DNA of 64,000 nt from an uncultured Halieaceae bacterium (GTDB taxonomy: Bacteria > Pseudomonadota > Gammaproteobacteria > Pseudomonadales > Halieaceae), in NCBI GenBank assembly GCA_913056165.1, contig CAJXMD010000006.1:1-64000 (forward strand), in the 5' to 3' direction. Below are positions 43,882-53,105 of this stretch, one piece after another. A model generated the notes under the pieces. That model did no database searches, was not told the DNA's origin, and worked only from the letters and a program-made list of their open reading frames with translations. The position numbers were made by a program, and so were the translations under genes. Each line of letters begins with the position of its first letter. Position 1 is the first letter of the stretch.

Positions 43882-43907
43882 AGGCCCGCTTTGCGGGCCT
43901 TTTTTTT
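43882..43907 (+). terminator. Rho-independent terminator downstream of rpsA
   Basis: Perfect 8-bp stem AGGCCCGC / GCGGGCCT with TTT loop (43882-43900), followed by a T-tract. Confidence 0.9.
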
Positions 43908-43988
43908 AAAAAGCCTTTTAAATTAATGAGTTGCAACCCGGCGCCAGCTGTGGAAAATAGGGGACCTGAGGAGTAACCAAGATATCCC

Positions 43989-44285
43989 ATGACCCGAAGC
44001 GAACTTATCGAGCTAATGGCGTCCCGACAGGATCAGCTCAGCGCCAAAGATGTTGAGCTAGCCGTGAAGCTAATCATTGACCATATGGCTGAGACGCTTG
44101 CCGCTGGAGAGAGGATCGAGATCCGGGGCTTTGGCAGTTTTTCCTTGCACTACAGAGAGCCACGCCGGGGTAGAAATCCAAAGACGGGTGATGCGGTTGA
44201 CCTCGAGGGGAAGCACGTGCCGCACTTTAAGCCGGGAAAAGAACTTCGCGAGCGAGTAAATCGGTCCTTGAAGACCGGTTTTTAA
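43989..44285 (+). CDS. ihfB: Integration host factor subunit beta
   Basis: [37 protein letters not shown]. Confidence 0.97.
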   Translation: MTRSELIELMASRQDQLSAKDVELAVKLIIDHMAETLAAGERIEIRGFGSFSLHYREPRRGRNPKTGDAVDLEGKHVPHFKPGKELRERVNRSLKTGF

Positions 44286-44287
44286 CC

Positions 44288-44593
44288 GTGCGAATTTTAC
44301 GATCCCTTCTGGTTGGAATCGTTCTTTTGCTTGCCATCATTGCAGGCGCTCTTTTTTCAATTCAAAACACGGCCTCTGTCTCCTTGGACCTGTTATTTAT
44401 TGAACTGCCGGCACGTCCTGTGTCCCTCTGGTTGTTGTTTATGCTTGGCATTGGCCTCACTCTGGGTCTTGTCGCTTCCACTGGCCTGGTGTGGAGGCAG
44501 AAGGCGGCAATGCTCAAGCAGCAGAGGGAAAATTCGCGACTTCAGATGGAGCTGGAGAAACTTCGCCGCGCGGGTATAACCAGTAGTGAATGA
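44288..44593 (+). CDS. lapA: LapA-family (YciS) membrane protein
   Basis: Two TM segments then coiled coil; directly upstream of lapB. Confidence 0.88.
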   Translation: MRILRSLLVGIVLLLAIIAGALFSIQNTASVSLDLLFIELPARPVSLWLLFMLGIGLTLGLVASTGLVWRQKAAMLKQQRENSRLQMELEKLRRAGITSSE

Positions 44594-45803
44594 TTTATTG
44601 CTTCTTGGGATATTGACGATAGCGATAGGTCTCGGGTGGTGGCTTGGTAGACGCTCGGCAACTACCAAAGGGGGTCTTTGGGATTTTCACTCCACGCCCC
44701 CTTCCCAATATTACCGAGGCCTGAATTTTTTACTCGACGGCAGTCAGGACAGCGCCATTGACGCATTTACCAAGGCACTGGAAGTAAATGCGGAAACTTT
44801 CGACACCCATATTGCTCTGGGTAATATCCTTCGCCGGCGCGGAGAGGTGGAGCGCGCCATAAAAGTCCACCAGAATTTATTGGCCAGGCCTAGTCTGCCG
44901 GTAGCTCAGCTTCACCTTTCACATTTAGAGTTGGCACGGGACTATATATCCGCCGGCTTGCTTGACCGCTCTGAGCGTTTACTTAAAGATTTAGTGACGG
45001 AGTCTGGTGCGCATAAACGGGTCGCTCAGCGTCACCTATTAGAAATTTATGAGGCGCAACGAGACTGGGATAAGGCACTCGAGGTGGCCTCAGAGTTGCT
45101 CCCCAAACGCAGTTTATTGAGGGCTAGAACGGGCGATGCCGATGAGGTAGGACAGTCTGTACCCGCCCTGCTGTCTCATTACTGCTGTGAAAAGGCCGAA
45201 GAGATGATTGACCGAGCTGATTTCCAGTCGGGCAGGGGTTTCTTGGAGCAGGCACTGCGCTATGACAGTGCTTGTGTCAGAGCGACGATGACTCTTGGTT
45301 CACTGGAGGTAAAGGCAGGAAATCCTGACAGAGCGATTAAGGTTTTGCAGTCGCTCGCGCAGCAAGATTCGGACTATGTGGCGGAAAGCGTGAATTTGCT
45401 TCGCGATGCCTATATGGCAGCTAATCGAAGAGGCGAGTTGCTTATGTATCTCAAAGAGAGTTTTAAGCGGGCACCCAATAACTCATTGGTGCTATCAATT
45501 GCCGAAGAGCTTCATGTGTGCAATGGATCTGACGCCGCGAAACTTTTTTTGCGGGATAATCTCGAGAGTAGGCCCTCTCTTCGTGGACTCGCGCTCTTGA
45601 TGAAATTGCATAGCCAGAGCGAAGTGGGTGAGGACGAGGCTCTCGAATTGGCGACAATTAACAAGTTGGTGGCTGGCCGCTCGAGGTACCGATGCGGACA
45701 CTGCGGTTTTCGTGGTCAAAGTCTCCATTGGCATTGTCCGGGGTGTAAGCACTGGGGAACCATAAAAGACCTCAGTATCACGCGAGAGGCGGACTATGTG
45801 TAA
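44586..45803 (+). CDS. lapB: Lipopolysaccharide assembly protein LapB (YciM)
   Basis: N-terminal TM, TPR repeats, C-terminal rubredoxin-like YRCGHCGFRG...WHCPGCKHWGTI. Confidence 0.95.
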   Translation: MNDLLLLGILTIAIGLGWWLGRRSATTKGGLWDFHSTPPSQYYRGLNFLLDGSQDSAIDAFTKALEVNAETFDTHIALGNILRRRGEVERAIKVHQNLLARPSLPVAQLHLSHLELARDYISAGLLDRSERLLKDLVTESGAHKRVAQRHLLEIYEAQRDWDKALEVASELLPKRSLLRARTGDADEVGQSVPALLSHYCCEKAEEMIDRADFQSGRGFLEQALRYDSACVRATMTLGSLEVKAGNPDRAIKVLQSLAQQDSDYVAESVNLLRDAYMAANRRGELLMYLKESFKRAPNNSLVLSIAEELHVCNGSDAAKLFLRDNLESRPSLRGLALLMKLHSQSEVGEDEALELATINKLVAGRSRYRCGHCGFRGQSLHWHCPGCKHWGTIKDLSITREADYV

Positions 45804-45828
45804 GCGCGTTGTTGAGGATGTTTTTTGA

Positions 45829-46533
45829 ATGGTCGATACGAAGGGCCCGCTGATAGTTGCTTTGGATTTTGATACCGCGACTGAAGCACTGGATTTGGTT
45901 GATTTGTTGGATCCTGACACCTGCCGAGTCAAGGTGGGTAAACAGCTTTTTACGCGGGAGGGTCCCGCAATACTGAAGGCGCTTGGCGCTCGAGGATTCG
46001 ATGTATTTTTGGATCTCAAGTTCCACGACATTCCCAATACAGTTGCCAATGCGTGTGTCGCAGCAGCTGAGCAAGGGGCGTGGATGGTCAATGTCCATGC
46101 ATCGGGTGGGAGCAGGATGATGGTGGCAGCCCGCGATGCCCTCGCTAAACTTTCTAACCCACCGAAGCTTATCGCGGTAACCGTGCTGACCAGTATGGCT
46201 TCTGAAGATCTGCTTGAGACTGGGACCCCTGCTTCGCCCATGGAGCGAGTCCTCCTACTGGCCGAGTTAGCGCAGCAGGCGGGAATGGACGGTGTTGTTT
46301 GTTCGGCACAGGAAGCACAGCAATTGCGCGCTCGCTTGGGGCCAGACTTCAATTTGGTGACGCCGGGTATAAGACTCCCTGAAAACAATGTGGGCGATCA
46401 GCGTCGCGTGTTGTCACCGAGTGATGCCTTGGCAGCCGGTGCAAATTATTTGGTGGTAGGACGGCCTATCACTGCAGCGCCTGACCCAGCTGGCGCACTT
46501 GAGCACATACGTTCGTCTATTGAAGCTGACTGA
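45829..46533 (+). CDS. pyrF: Orotidine 5'-phosphate decarboxylase
   Basis: [35 protein letters not shown]. Confidence 0.97.
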   Translation: MVDTKGPLIVALDFDTATEALDLVDLLDPDTCRVKVGKQLFTREGPAILKALGARGFDVFLDLKFHDIPNTVANACVAAAEQGAWMVNVHASGGSRMMVAARDALAKLSNPPKLIAVTVLTSMASEDLLETGTPASPMERVLLLAELAQQAGMDGVVCSAQEAQQLRARLGPDFNLVTPGIRLPENNVGDQRRVLSPSDALAAGANYLVVGRPITAAPDPAGALEHIRSSIEAD

Positions 46534-46630
46534 AATCTAATTTGTCCGCGGATGAGTTCTCCAGCCGTTCGTTAATCTACAGTCGGGTAGAGTCAATTAA
46601 GGCTCAGCAATCTGAACAGGAGAACATAAA

Positions 46631-46981
46631 ATGGTGATAGCACCTAGTTTTGATAGCCTAAATACATCGGCAGCGTCACGACTTTCAGTCGGGACTTCAC
46701 TTCATCGCACAATCAAGAAAACCTTTATCAGCCTTGCAATGCTATGTTCATTATTGGGCGCAAGTGCCTCTTTGATGGCTGATGAAACTGTTAACATAAA
46801 CACTGATTCCGCAGAGGTGCTTTCAGCGGGTCTTCAGGGTGTTGGATTGGCGAAAGCCTACCGAATCGTGGAGTATCGGCAGGCGTTCGGGCCGTTCGAG
46901 TCGATTGACGAGTTGGCGGAGGTAAAAGGAATTGGTGAGAAAATCATTGACGACAACCGGAGCCAAATTACCCTCGATTAG
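46631..46981 (+). CDS. ComEA-like helix-hairpin-helix protein
   Basis: Signal peptide; VNINTDSAEVLSAGLQGVGLAKAYRIVEYR...LAEVKGIGEKII. Confidence 0.88.
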   Translation: MVIAPSFDSLNTSAASRLSVGTSLHRTIKKTFISLAMLCSLLGASASLMADETVNINTDSAEVLSAGLQGVGLAKAYRIVEYRQAFGPFESIDELAEVKGIGEKIIDDNRSQITLD

Positions 46982-46990
46982 GTCTTCAAC

Positions 46991-47902
46991 GTGGTTTCTG
47001 GGGCGCCGGTGATTGGTGTTACCGGCGCCTCGGGTTATATAGGGCGTGCACTTACGAAAGCCCTGATAGCGCGGGATTACGAGGTCGTGACGCTGGGTCG
47101 AGCTGACGCGAGTAGAGATCTCGATTTTATGGCGTCATCGGGCTATCGATCTGCGCTGGAGGGACTCTCCACGGTGATTCACTGCGGGGGATTGGCCCAT
47201 AATGATGCCCTACCGGAGGACTACGAACAGATCAACTACAGGGCAACAATAGCGCTCGCAGACGCCGCGTTGACCGTTGGAGTCAAGCGCTTTATTTTTT
47301 TGAGTTCCTTAAACGTCGTACCTGCAGCTGGTTATCAAGGAAGCACAGCCGCGAGTGCACTGCCCCGACCAGATACACCCTATGTGGTTTCCAAGTGGAA
47401 GGCTGAGCAAGGTCTTGATCAGTTGCTGAGATATAGTGCCTGTGAGTTGTCGATCTGCCGCCCCGGACTCGTTTACGACCACGAACTTACAGGCAACCTG
47501 GCGATACTGGCTTCGATAGCTCATCGACTGCCAGTAGGTCTCCCTGCGGTTGGTGTGAGGGGGATGGTTTCTCGCCCTGATCTGGTATCACTGCTCACTG
47601 TACTGGCGGCAAAGGAAGGTAAACTCGATGAGAAGACCTCTCGCTTCGCTGTGACCGATGGAGAGTGTTATTCGTCTAAACGGATAGGATCTGCATTGGG
47701 GGGGCGCACACCAATAATGGCTCCCGCAGGTTTGTGGCGATTTGGGGGCGTCTGCCGTGACGTGCTCCGGGGTAAGCCTTTTGGGGCAACTTGGCGATCT
47801 TTAAGCTTGGGGGGCTGGACTGGGCCGCGGCCAGCTATTGACGGCTGGAGGCCGGAGTGGACTTTGGAGACCTTGCTGGCTGAAAGATCGGTGAGTCAAT
47901 GA
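46991..47902 (+). CDS. NAD-dependent epimerase/dehydratase (nucleotide-sugar type)
   Basis: IGVTGASGYIGRALTKAL, FLSSLNV, YVVSKWKAE. Confidence 0.9.
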   Translation: MVSGAPVIGVTGASGYIGRALTKALIARDYEVVTLGRADASRDLDFMASSGYRSALEGLSTVIHCGGLAHNDALPEDYEQINYRATIALADAALTVGVKRFIFLSSLNVVPAAGYQGSTAASALPRPDTPYVVSKWKAEQGLDQLLRYSACELSICRPGLVYDHELTGNLAILASIAHRLPVGLPAVGVRGMVSRPDLVSLLTVLAAKEGKLDEKTSRFAVTDGECYSSKRIGSALGGRTPIMAPAGLWRFGGVCRDVLRGKPFGATWRSLSLGGWTGPRPAIDGWRPEWTLETLLAERSVSQ

Positions 47903-48879
47903 TGCTTTATCAAGCGCTCGGCGCCGCTTTTTTTATCAGCCTGCTAGGCCTTTGGCTTTTCCGTCGGGGGGCGCCAGCATTGGGGTTGGTCGATAGGCCA
48001 GAGGCGCGCAGCGAGCATGTTGTGCCCGTGCCGGTAGGGGCGGGGGTCGTCGTCATTGCTGTGCTCATCCTCAGTTTTTTATTTTTTCCAGAGCTGGTGA
48101 AAAATGGTTTTGCCAGTATCAATTTAACGGCCTCTCTAGTGGCTGGCTTGGCAGTGATAGGCATTCTTGATGATCGGTTTGAGCTGCAAAGTGGACTGAG
48201 GCTACTACTTTATTTTATAGCGGCGGGTCTTTTCCTTTACTCAGAAATTGGGAGTGGTTCTCTTTGGCTTAATATCCTTATCCTTTTTGCCTTTGTTTGG
48301 ACAATCAATCTGTTTAATTTCATGGATGGTATCGACGGCTTTGCGATTACTCAGGCATTGCTGGTGTTTGTGGGGCTGGCGGCGATTCTCTCTATCACTG
48401 ACGCGCCCCAAAGCTCGGGTTTAATCAATATTCTTCTCTTATTGATTTTTTCTTGTTTCCCTATTGTGTTTTTTAACTGGCCCCCTGCTTCAGTATTCAT
48501 GGGAGATGCTGGGGCTATTTGTCTGGGGTTTTTGCTTGCTGCACTAGGGGTAAGGGTCACCTTGATGGATTTTTCTCTTGGCTGGGTCTGGTTGATTTTC
48601 ATGATGCCTTTTTTGGTGGACGCGACGGTGACGTTGGGTATCAGAGTGACTGGAGGGCAGGCCCCTCATGTGGCTCATCGTGATCATGCTTATCAGCGTC
48701 TGACCCGAATCACCGGGAGTGCCCTTGTTGTCAATCTGGGATTACTCCTACTACACCTTTGCTGGCTCTTTCCACTGGCAATGTTGTCCTTGAGCGGCGT
48801 TTATTCCCGAATTATCGCGGTAATATTGGCCACAATTCCGCCGATGGCCCTGTTGGTATACGTGAGGCGGAGAGCGTAG
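47899..48879 (+). CDS. Glycosyltransferase family 4 (WecA/WbpL-like polyprenyl-phosphate sugar-1-phosphate transferase)
   Basis: Polytopic; NLFNFMDGIDGFA, FMGDAGAICLGFLLA, HRDHAYQRL. Confidence 0.93.
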   Translation: MMLYQALGAAFFISLLGLWLFRRGAPALGLVDRPEARSEHVVPVPVGAGVVVIAVLILSFLFFPELVKNGFASINLTASLVAGLAVIGILDDRFELQSGLRLLLYFIAAGLFLYSEIGSGSLWLNILILFAFVWTINLFNFMDGIDGFAITQALLVFVGLAAILSITDAPQSSGLINILLLLIFSCFPIVFFNWPPASVFMGDAGAICLGFLLAALGVRVTLMDFSLGWVWLIFMMPFLVDATVTLGIRVTGGQAPHVAHRDHAYQRLTRITGSALVVNLGLLLLHLCWLFPLAMLSLSGVYSRIIAVILATIPPMALLVYVRRRA

Positions 48880-48941
48880 ACTGGTAGACGCCCGATGGGG
48901 CACGTCTACCGAATAAGAGTGTTATTGCCCAGGAAGGCATC

Positions 48942-50963
48942 ATGGTTGAAAAGATCGTAGCTCGCCTCGAGCGGTCTAATAGGTTCTTCAGTCTCCCGAC
49001 GTTGCTGGCCCGGAAATCAACCGGGGGAAATGCAAGGTTTGCGTCACTTCTGGCGCTTGACCTGACCGTTGCCTTGTTCGCTGTTTACGGCGCGCTGTTA
49101 ATTACGGGTGGCAGAGGCCGCGGTCCCGTTGAGCTGATCGAGTTTGTGGTGTTGGGTGCCTTGTTGTTCGCCACCGCCATTTCGTTCATTTTTCTGGGTC
49201 TCTATCGGTCGCTTATTCGCCACATGGGGCAGCAGGCGGTTTGGGATCTTGCTCGGGCAGTTACCCTTTCCGCTCTCAGCCTTGTGGCGTTGGTGCACTT
49301 CGCCGATCTGGACTTTTCAGCTTCAGCTCCCATTCTGTTCTGGTTGATTCTGTTCGTTGGCTCAGGTGCGACCCGCATGATGATGCGAACCTGGCATCAG
49401 GCCTCTCTGGGGCGCGACGCAAGACGAGTCATTATTTATGGCGCCGGGGAATCCGGCCGTCAGCTGCTGCATGCACTTAACCATGGTGCCTCCTACCAGG
49501 TGGTCGCCTTTGTCGATGATGATCCGTCTGTCGTTAACAGCGTTATTGCTGGACGACCTGTGTTGTCCGCCGATCAGCTCGAGTCTTTGATCGTGGAATT
49601 TGATGTTGCTCAGGTTCTGCTCGCCGTCCCATCGGCCACACACGAGCGACGGCGTGAAATTATCAACTCTCTGGTCGGTATGCCCGTGCATGTAAGAACC
49701 GTACCCAAGATTTCTGAATTGGTGGCGGGCCGAGCGAGCGTCAATCAGATTCAGGACGTGGATCTAGACGACTTGTTGGGGAGAGATCCTGTGCCCCCGC
49801 ATCCGGAACTGATTGACCGTTGTATCTCTGGCAAAGTGGTGATGGTTACGGGAGCAGGAGGCTCAATCGGTGCCGAGTTGTGCCGCCAGATTATCGAATC
49901 TGAGCCCAGTGATTTGTTGCTGCTAGATACCTCGGAATTTTCGCTTTACCGTGTGGAGCGTGAGCTTCGCACTATTCAGAGTAAACTTGGCCTGCGAACC
50001 ACGTTGGTAACGCTACTCGGCACGGTACGCGATGAGGAGCGTTTAAGGGCATTGTTCAGCACGTTTAAGGTTGACACGGTTTACCATGCCGCTGCCTACA
50101 AGCATGTACCCATGGTTGAACACAATATCGCTGAAGGTGTTGCCAATAATGTGCAAGGAACCCTGAATGCAGCCCGCGCGGCACAGCGAGCTGGGGTCGA
50201 TACCTTTGTTCTTATTTCGACGGACAAAGCGGTAAGACCAGCAAATGTCATGGGTGCTTCCAAGCGTTTTGCAGAACTGATTTTGCAAGGCATGTCTCAG
50301 TTAGAGACTCCTACCCGATTTTGTATCGTAAGATTCGGCAACGTGCTCGGATCCTCGGGGTCCGTTGTGCCATTGTTCCGCGAGCAAATAGAGCAGGGCG
50401 GCCCCGTCACTGTCACGCATCCAGAGGTCTCCCGTTACTTCATGAGCATTCGAGAGGCAGCGCAACTCGTTCTGCAGGCGGGCTCGATGGGAACAGGTGG
50501 TGATGTATTTGTTCTCGATATGGGAGAGCCCATCCGCATTGTTGATCTTGCTCGCCGGATGATTCGGCTAAGTGGTTATGAGCTCGAGGGCGAGGCGAGC
50601 GACTGTGAGCACATCGATATTGACTTTATCGGATTGCGCCCAGGCGAAAAACTACACGAAGAGTTACTGTTGGGTACCTCGGTGACCGGTACAGGTCATC
50701 CAATGATCATGCGCGCAGAGGAGTCCTCGGTGCCGCTGGAGGAAATCGAGATCGCGGCTGATCGATTGATCGAAGCTTGTCATCAGGTCGATTGTGGAGC
50801 CGTTACATCAATCCTAAAAGACTACGTGGTGGGCTTCGAGGGTCATGAACCTTGGTATGACTTTATCTGGGTCAAGCAAGGCCGCGTGGGTAAACGTCCT
50901 CGTGCTCAATCATCCGCGGAAAACGTGGCATCTTTCCCTACGCAGGAAAGGATGAAGAACTAG
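48942..50963 (+). CDS. WbpM/FlaA1-like nucleoside-diphosphate sugar 4,6-dehydratase (membrane form)
   Basis: Four N-terminal TM segments, CoA-binding-like domain, VMVTGAGGSIGAELCRQI, AAYKHVPMVEHN, GLRPGEKLHEELL. Confidence 0.95.
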   Translation: MVEKIVARLERSNRFFSLPTLLARKSTGGNARFASLLALDLTVALFAVYGALLITGGRGRGPVELIEFVVLGALLFATAISFIFLGLYRSLIRHMGQQAVWDLARAVTLSALSLVALVHFADLDFSASAPILFWLILFVGSGATRMMMRTWHQASLGRDARRVIIYGAGESGRQLLHALNHGASYQVVAFVDDDPSVVNSVIAGRPVLSADQLESLIVEFDVAQVLLAVPSATHERRREIINSLVGMPVHVRTVPKISELVAGRASVNQIQDVDLDDLLGRDPVPPHPELIDRCISGKVVMVTGAGGSIGAELCRQIIESEPSDLLLLDTSEFSLYRVERELRTIQSKLGLRTTLVTLLGTVRDEERLRALFSTFKVDTVYHAAAYKHVPMVEHNIAEGVANNVQGTLNAARAAQRAGVDTFVLISTDKAVRPANVMGASKRFAELILQGMSQLETPTRFCIVRFGNVLGSSGSVVPLFREQIEQGGPVTVTHPEVSRYFMSIREAAQLVLQAGSMGTGGDVFVLDMGEPIRIVDLARRMIRLSGYELEGEASDCEHIDIDFIGLRPGEKLHEELLLGTSVTGTGHPMIMRAEESSVPLEEIEIAADRLIEACHQVDCGAVTSILKDYVVGFEGHEPWYDFIWVKQGRVGKRPRAQSSAENVASFPTQERMKN

Positions 50964-51008
50964 CCCCATACCGTCGCTCGAATAACACCATGCTCCAAAG
51001 GTAGTAAC

Positions 51009-51971
51009 GTGGCTTTCATCGACGTTTTTAATGGTGACGCAGACGGTATCTGCGCACTGATCCAGCTCAGACGTCACCAACCAGTAGATAGCACCCTTGT
51101 TACCGGGGTAAAGCGTGACATAGCACTCCTTCGGCGTGTTGAGGCATCACGAGGCGATACTGTGACGGTGCTGGATGTGGCCGTCGAAAAAAACCAACCC
51201 CATCTAGATCGTTTGCTAGCCGCCGGGGTGATCGTCGATTATACGGACCACCACACGCCGGGTGAATTACCCACCGCCGACAATTTTGTCCACTCCATCA
51301 ATACCTCCCCCGAAATATGCACGTCGGCGCTGATAAACGGTCGGTTGGCCGGTGCTCAAGCACCCTGGGCCGTGGTGGGGTGTTTTGGGGATAACCTGGA
51401 CAGCACTGCTGAGCGCTTGAAGGCTACTCTCAATCCTGCTTTGGATACGTCGGGTTGGCGGGAGCTTGGGATTCTGATTAATTACAATGGTTACGGCGCT
51501 GACGTGGAGGATCTCCACTTCCATCCAGCCGATCTATATCGACGGTTACAACCTCACAACACTCCTACCGATTGCTTGCGAAATGATCCGGAGTTGATCG
51601 CCACCCTCAGGCGTGGCTACCAAGAGGATATGGAATTAGCCGAAAGAGCCGAAATCGTGGTTGCTGATGAGAGGGTGGCGGTGATTCGATTGCCCGCCGC
51701 ATCCTGGGCGCGGCGGGTGAGCGGTGTTTTCAGCAATGCGTTGGCCAATGAGCACCCGGAGAGAGCACACGCCGTCTTAACCGATGTAAGCGGCGGTCTG
51801 TTGGTCAGTGTCAGAGCGCCGATTTCGAACCGTGAGGGGGCCGATACGGTTTGTCGTCAATTCGCGACCGGCGGCGGTCGGCCAGCGGCGGCGGGTATCA
51901 ATTTACTGCCTGAGGCTGAGCTTGAGGATTTTGTCCGGGCCCTGCGGAGTGAGTTTGATTCCAACGTCTGA
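51009..51971 (+). CDS. DHH-family phosphoesterase
   Basis: DVFNGDADGICALIQLR, YTDHHTPG, ATGGGRPAAAGI. Confidence 0.85.
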   Translation: MAFIDVFNGDADGICALIQLRRHQPVDSTLVTGVKRDIALLRRVEASRGDTVTVLDVAVEKNQPHLDRLLAAGVIVDYTDHHTPGELPTADNFVHSINTSPEICTSALINGRLAGAQAPWAVVGCFGDNLDSTAERLKATLNPALDTSGWRELGILINYNGYGADVEDLHFHPADLYRRLQPHNTPTDCLRNDPELIATLRRGYQEDMELAERAEIVVADERVAVIRLPAASWARRVSGVFSNALANEHPERAHAVLTDVSGGLLVSVRAPISNREGADTVCRQFATGGGRPAAAGINLLPEAELEDFVRALRSEFDSNV

Positions 51972-51988
51972 GGCAGTCGGCTGCCTGT

Positions 51989-52423
51989 TCACTCTACTGC
52001 GACCGCACTACCGTACTCTTTAGAGCGATTATCCATCCGCTCGAGCGCAAACCAAAACAGTTCATCGCTGGAGTATCCCGTGATCCGGTCGACCTCAATA
52101 CAGTCCTGCAGATGGATAAAGGTAGGTGTTGCAAACACGTCTTTAGTGTCACATTGACGCAATGGATGATCTCCTTGTTGCCACCGGCCGAGTTCTATTT
52201 TGATCATGGGGAGTTGCGTGGATTCTTCCGTTTTGTCGTAAATTGCGCCGACCTCCTTATCGAATTTCATGCAGGCACCACAGTCTGGCGAGTACACATA
52301 CACGAGCCTGTCCGCAAGAGCGGTGTTCATCGGCATGATCACGGCGGCAAGTAGGGCGCCACAGCAAGCCAATGTTGACCAAAGACTAACGCGGCTTCGA
52401 TTGTTAGAGCTTAAGGTAAGCAT
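51989..52423 (-). CDS. soxS: SoxS-like periplasmic thioredoxin
   Basis: Signal peptide; VYVYSPDCGACMKFDKEVG with CxxC; FATPTFIHLQDCIEVDRITGYSSDELFWFAL resembles SoxS; beside soxC. Start at ATG 52423 (ORF extends to 52486). Confidence 0.75.
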   Translation of the reverse strand: MLTLSSNNRSRVSLWSTLACCGALLAAVIMPMNTALADRLVYVYSPDCGACMKFDKEVGAIYDKTEESTQLPMIKIELGRWQQGDHPLRQCDTKDVFATPTFIHLQDCIEVDRITGYSSDELFWFALERMDNRSKEYGSAVAVE

Positions 52424-52844
52424 ACTCACTCTCGAGCTGGAGCCGAGCCAGTTCCGCGATGCCAGAGGGAACCGTATCAACTCCAAAAGTAAGTTCCTCA
52501 GGACGCTTCGAGAGGCTTGTCAGGGTGGTTTCACAGGCGAATATTCCAACGCCTTTGGCAAGAAGCTGCTCTAGCTGAGCACTGTATAAACCGCCATTTT
52601 TATCCATTGCTCCCTCCAGAGCGGGTTCCACCGCGGAGGCGATGAGAATGAGTCGCACCGGTGTTCCGGGATGGGCATCCACAAGCCGCTCAACCTGACG
52701 AATGGCTCGGTTGATATGGGCAATTGAGTCAAGATGGACTGCAACCCCCTGAGTGCCCGAGGGCTGCGCGATAGTCTCCACACACCCAAGAAAACTGGCG
52801 GTGAACAAAAACAGTGTGAGGGCGGGTGCTCGCAGTGAATCCAT
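52404..52844 (-). CDS. Periplasmic DsrE/DsrF-like (COG1416-type) protein
   Basis: N-terminal signal; VRLILIASAVEPAL, LLAKGVGIFACETTLTSL with one conserved-type Cys, VPSGIAELARLQ.EYAYLKL ending typical of DsrE-like proteins. Confidence 0.8.
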   Translation of the reverse strand: MDSLRAPALTLFLFTASFLGCVETIAQPSGTQGVAVHLDSIAHINRAIRQVERLVDAHPGTPVRLILIASAVEPALEGAMDKNGGLYSAQLEQLLAKGVGIFACETTLTSLSKRPEELTFGVDTVPSGIAELARLQLESEYAYLKL

Positions 52845-52969
52845 GGGATATCCTTCAGTCGGGGGTTCCAGGAGTGAACTTTGCTAATCTACTCTTGGGT
52901 TGCAATCGGGTCGAGGGGGCCATTTCACTGAGGCGCTTATGTGATCTTGGCAGGCCCAACTGCACCGAT

Positions 52970-52984
52970 TAGCTCTAAAAGCTA
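52970..52984. repeat. Short inverted repeat in the sox divergent intergenic region (TAGCT-CTAAA-AGCTA)
   Basis: Read directly: 5-bp perfect arms, 5-nt spacer. Confidence 0.5.
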
Positions 52985-52997
52985 TTGGTTATATCTT

Positions 52998-53013
52998 TAG
53001 AATTGTATAGAAT
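52998..53013. repeat. Direct repeat TAGAAT-tgta-TAGAAT with 10-bp period in the sox divergent intergenic region
   Basis: Read directly from sequence at 52998-53003 and 53008-53013. Confidence 0.5.
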
Positions 53014-53105
53014 AACAAAAAAAGTATCAGGGTGCGAAAGACTCCCGTCCGTCGACTCAGGGTCTGCGGGCTCGATACAAAAACAATAGTGGGGACGTTA
53101 ATGCG

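Noticed and set aside
51009-51971. DHH phosphoesterase as part of the Sox system
   Set aside because: It is on the opposite strand to the SoxS-like gene and converges with it; no known Sox role, so linkage looks incidental.
52424-52486. Extended N-terminus of the SoxS-like ORF
   Set aside because: ATG 52423 gives a better signal peptide and smaller overlap with the upstream DsrE-like gene.
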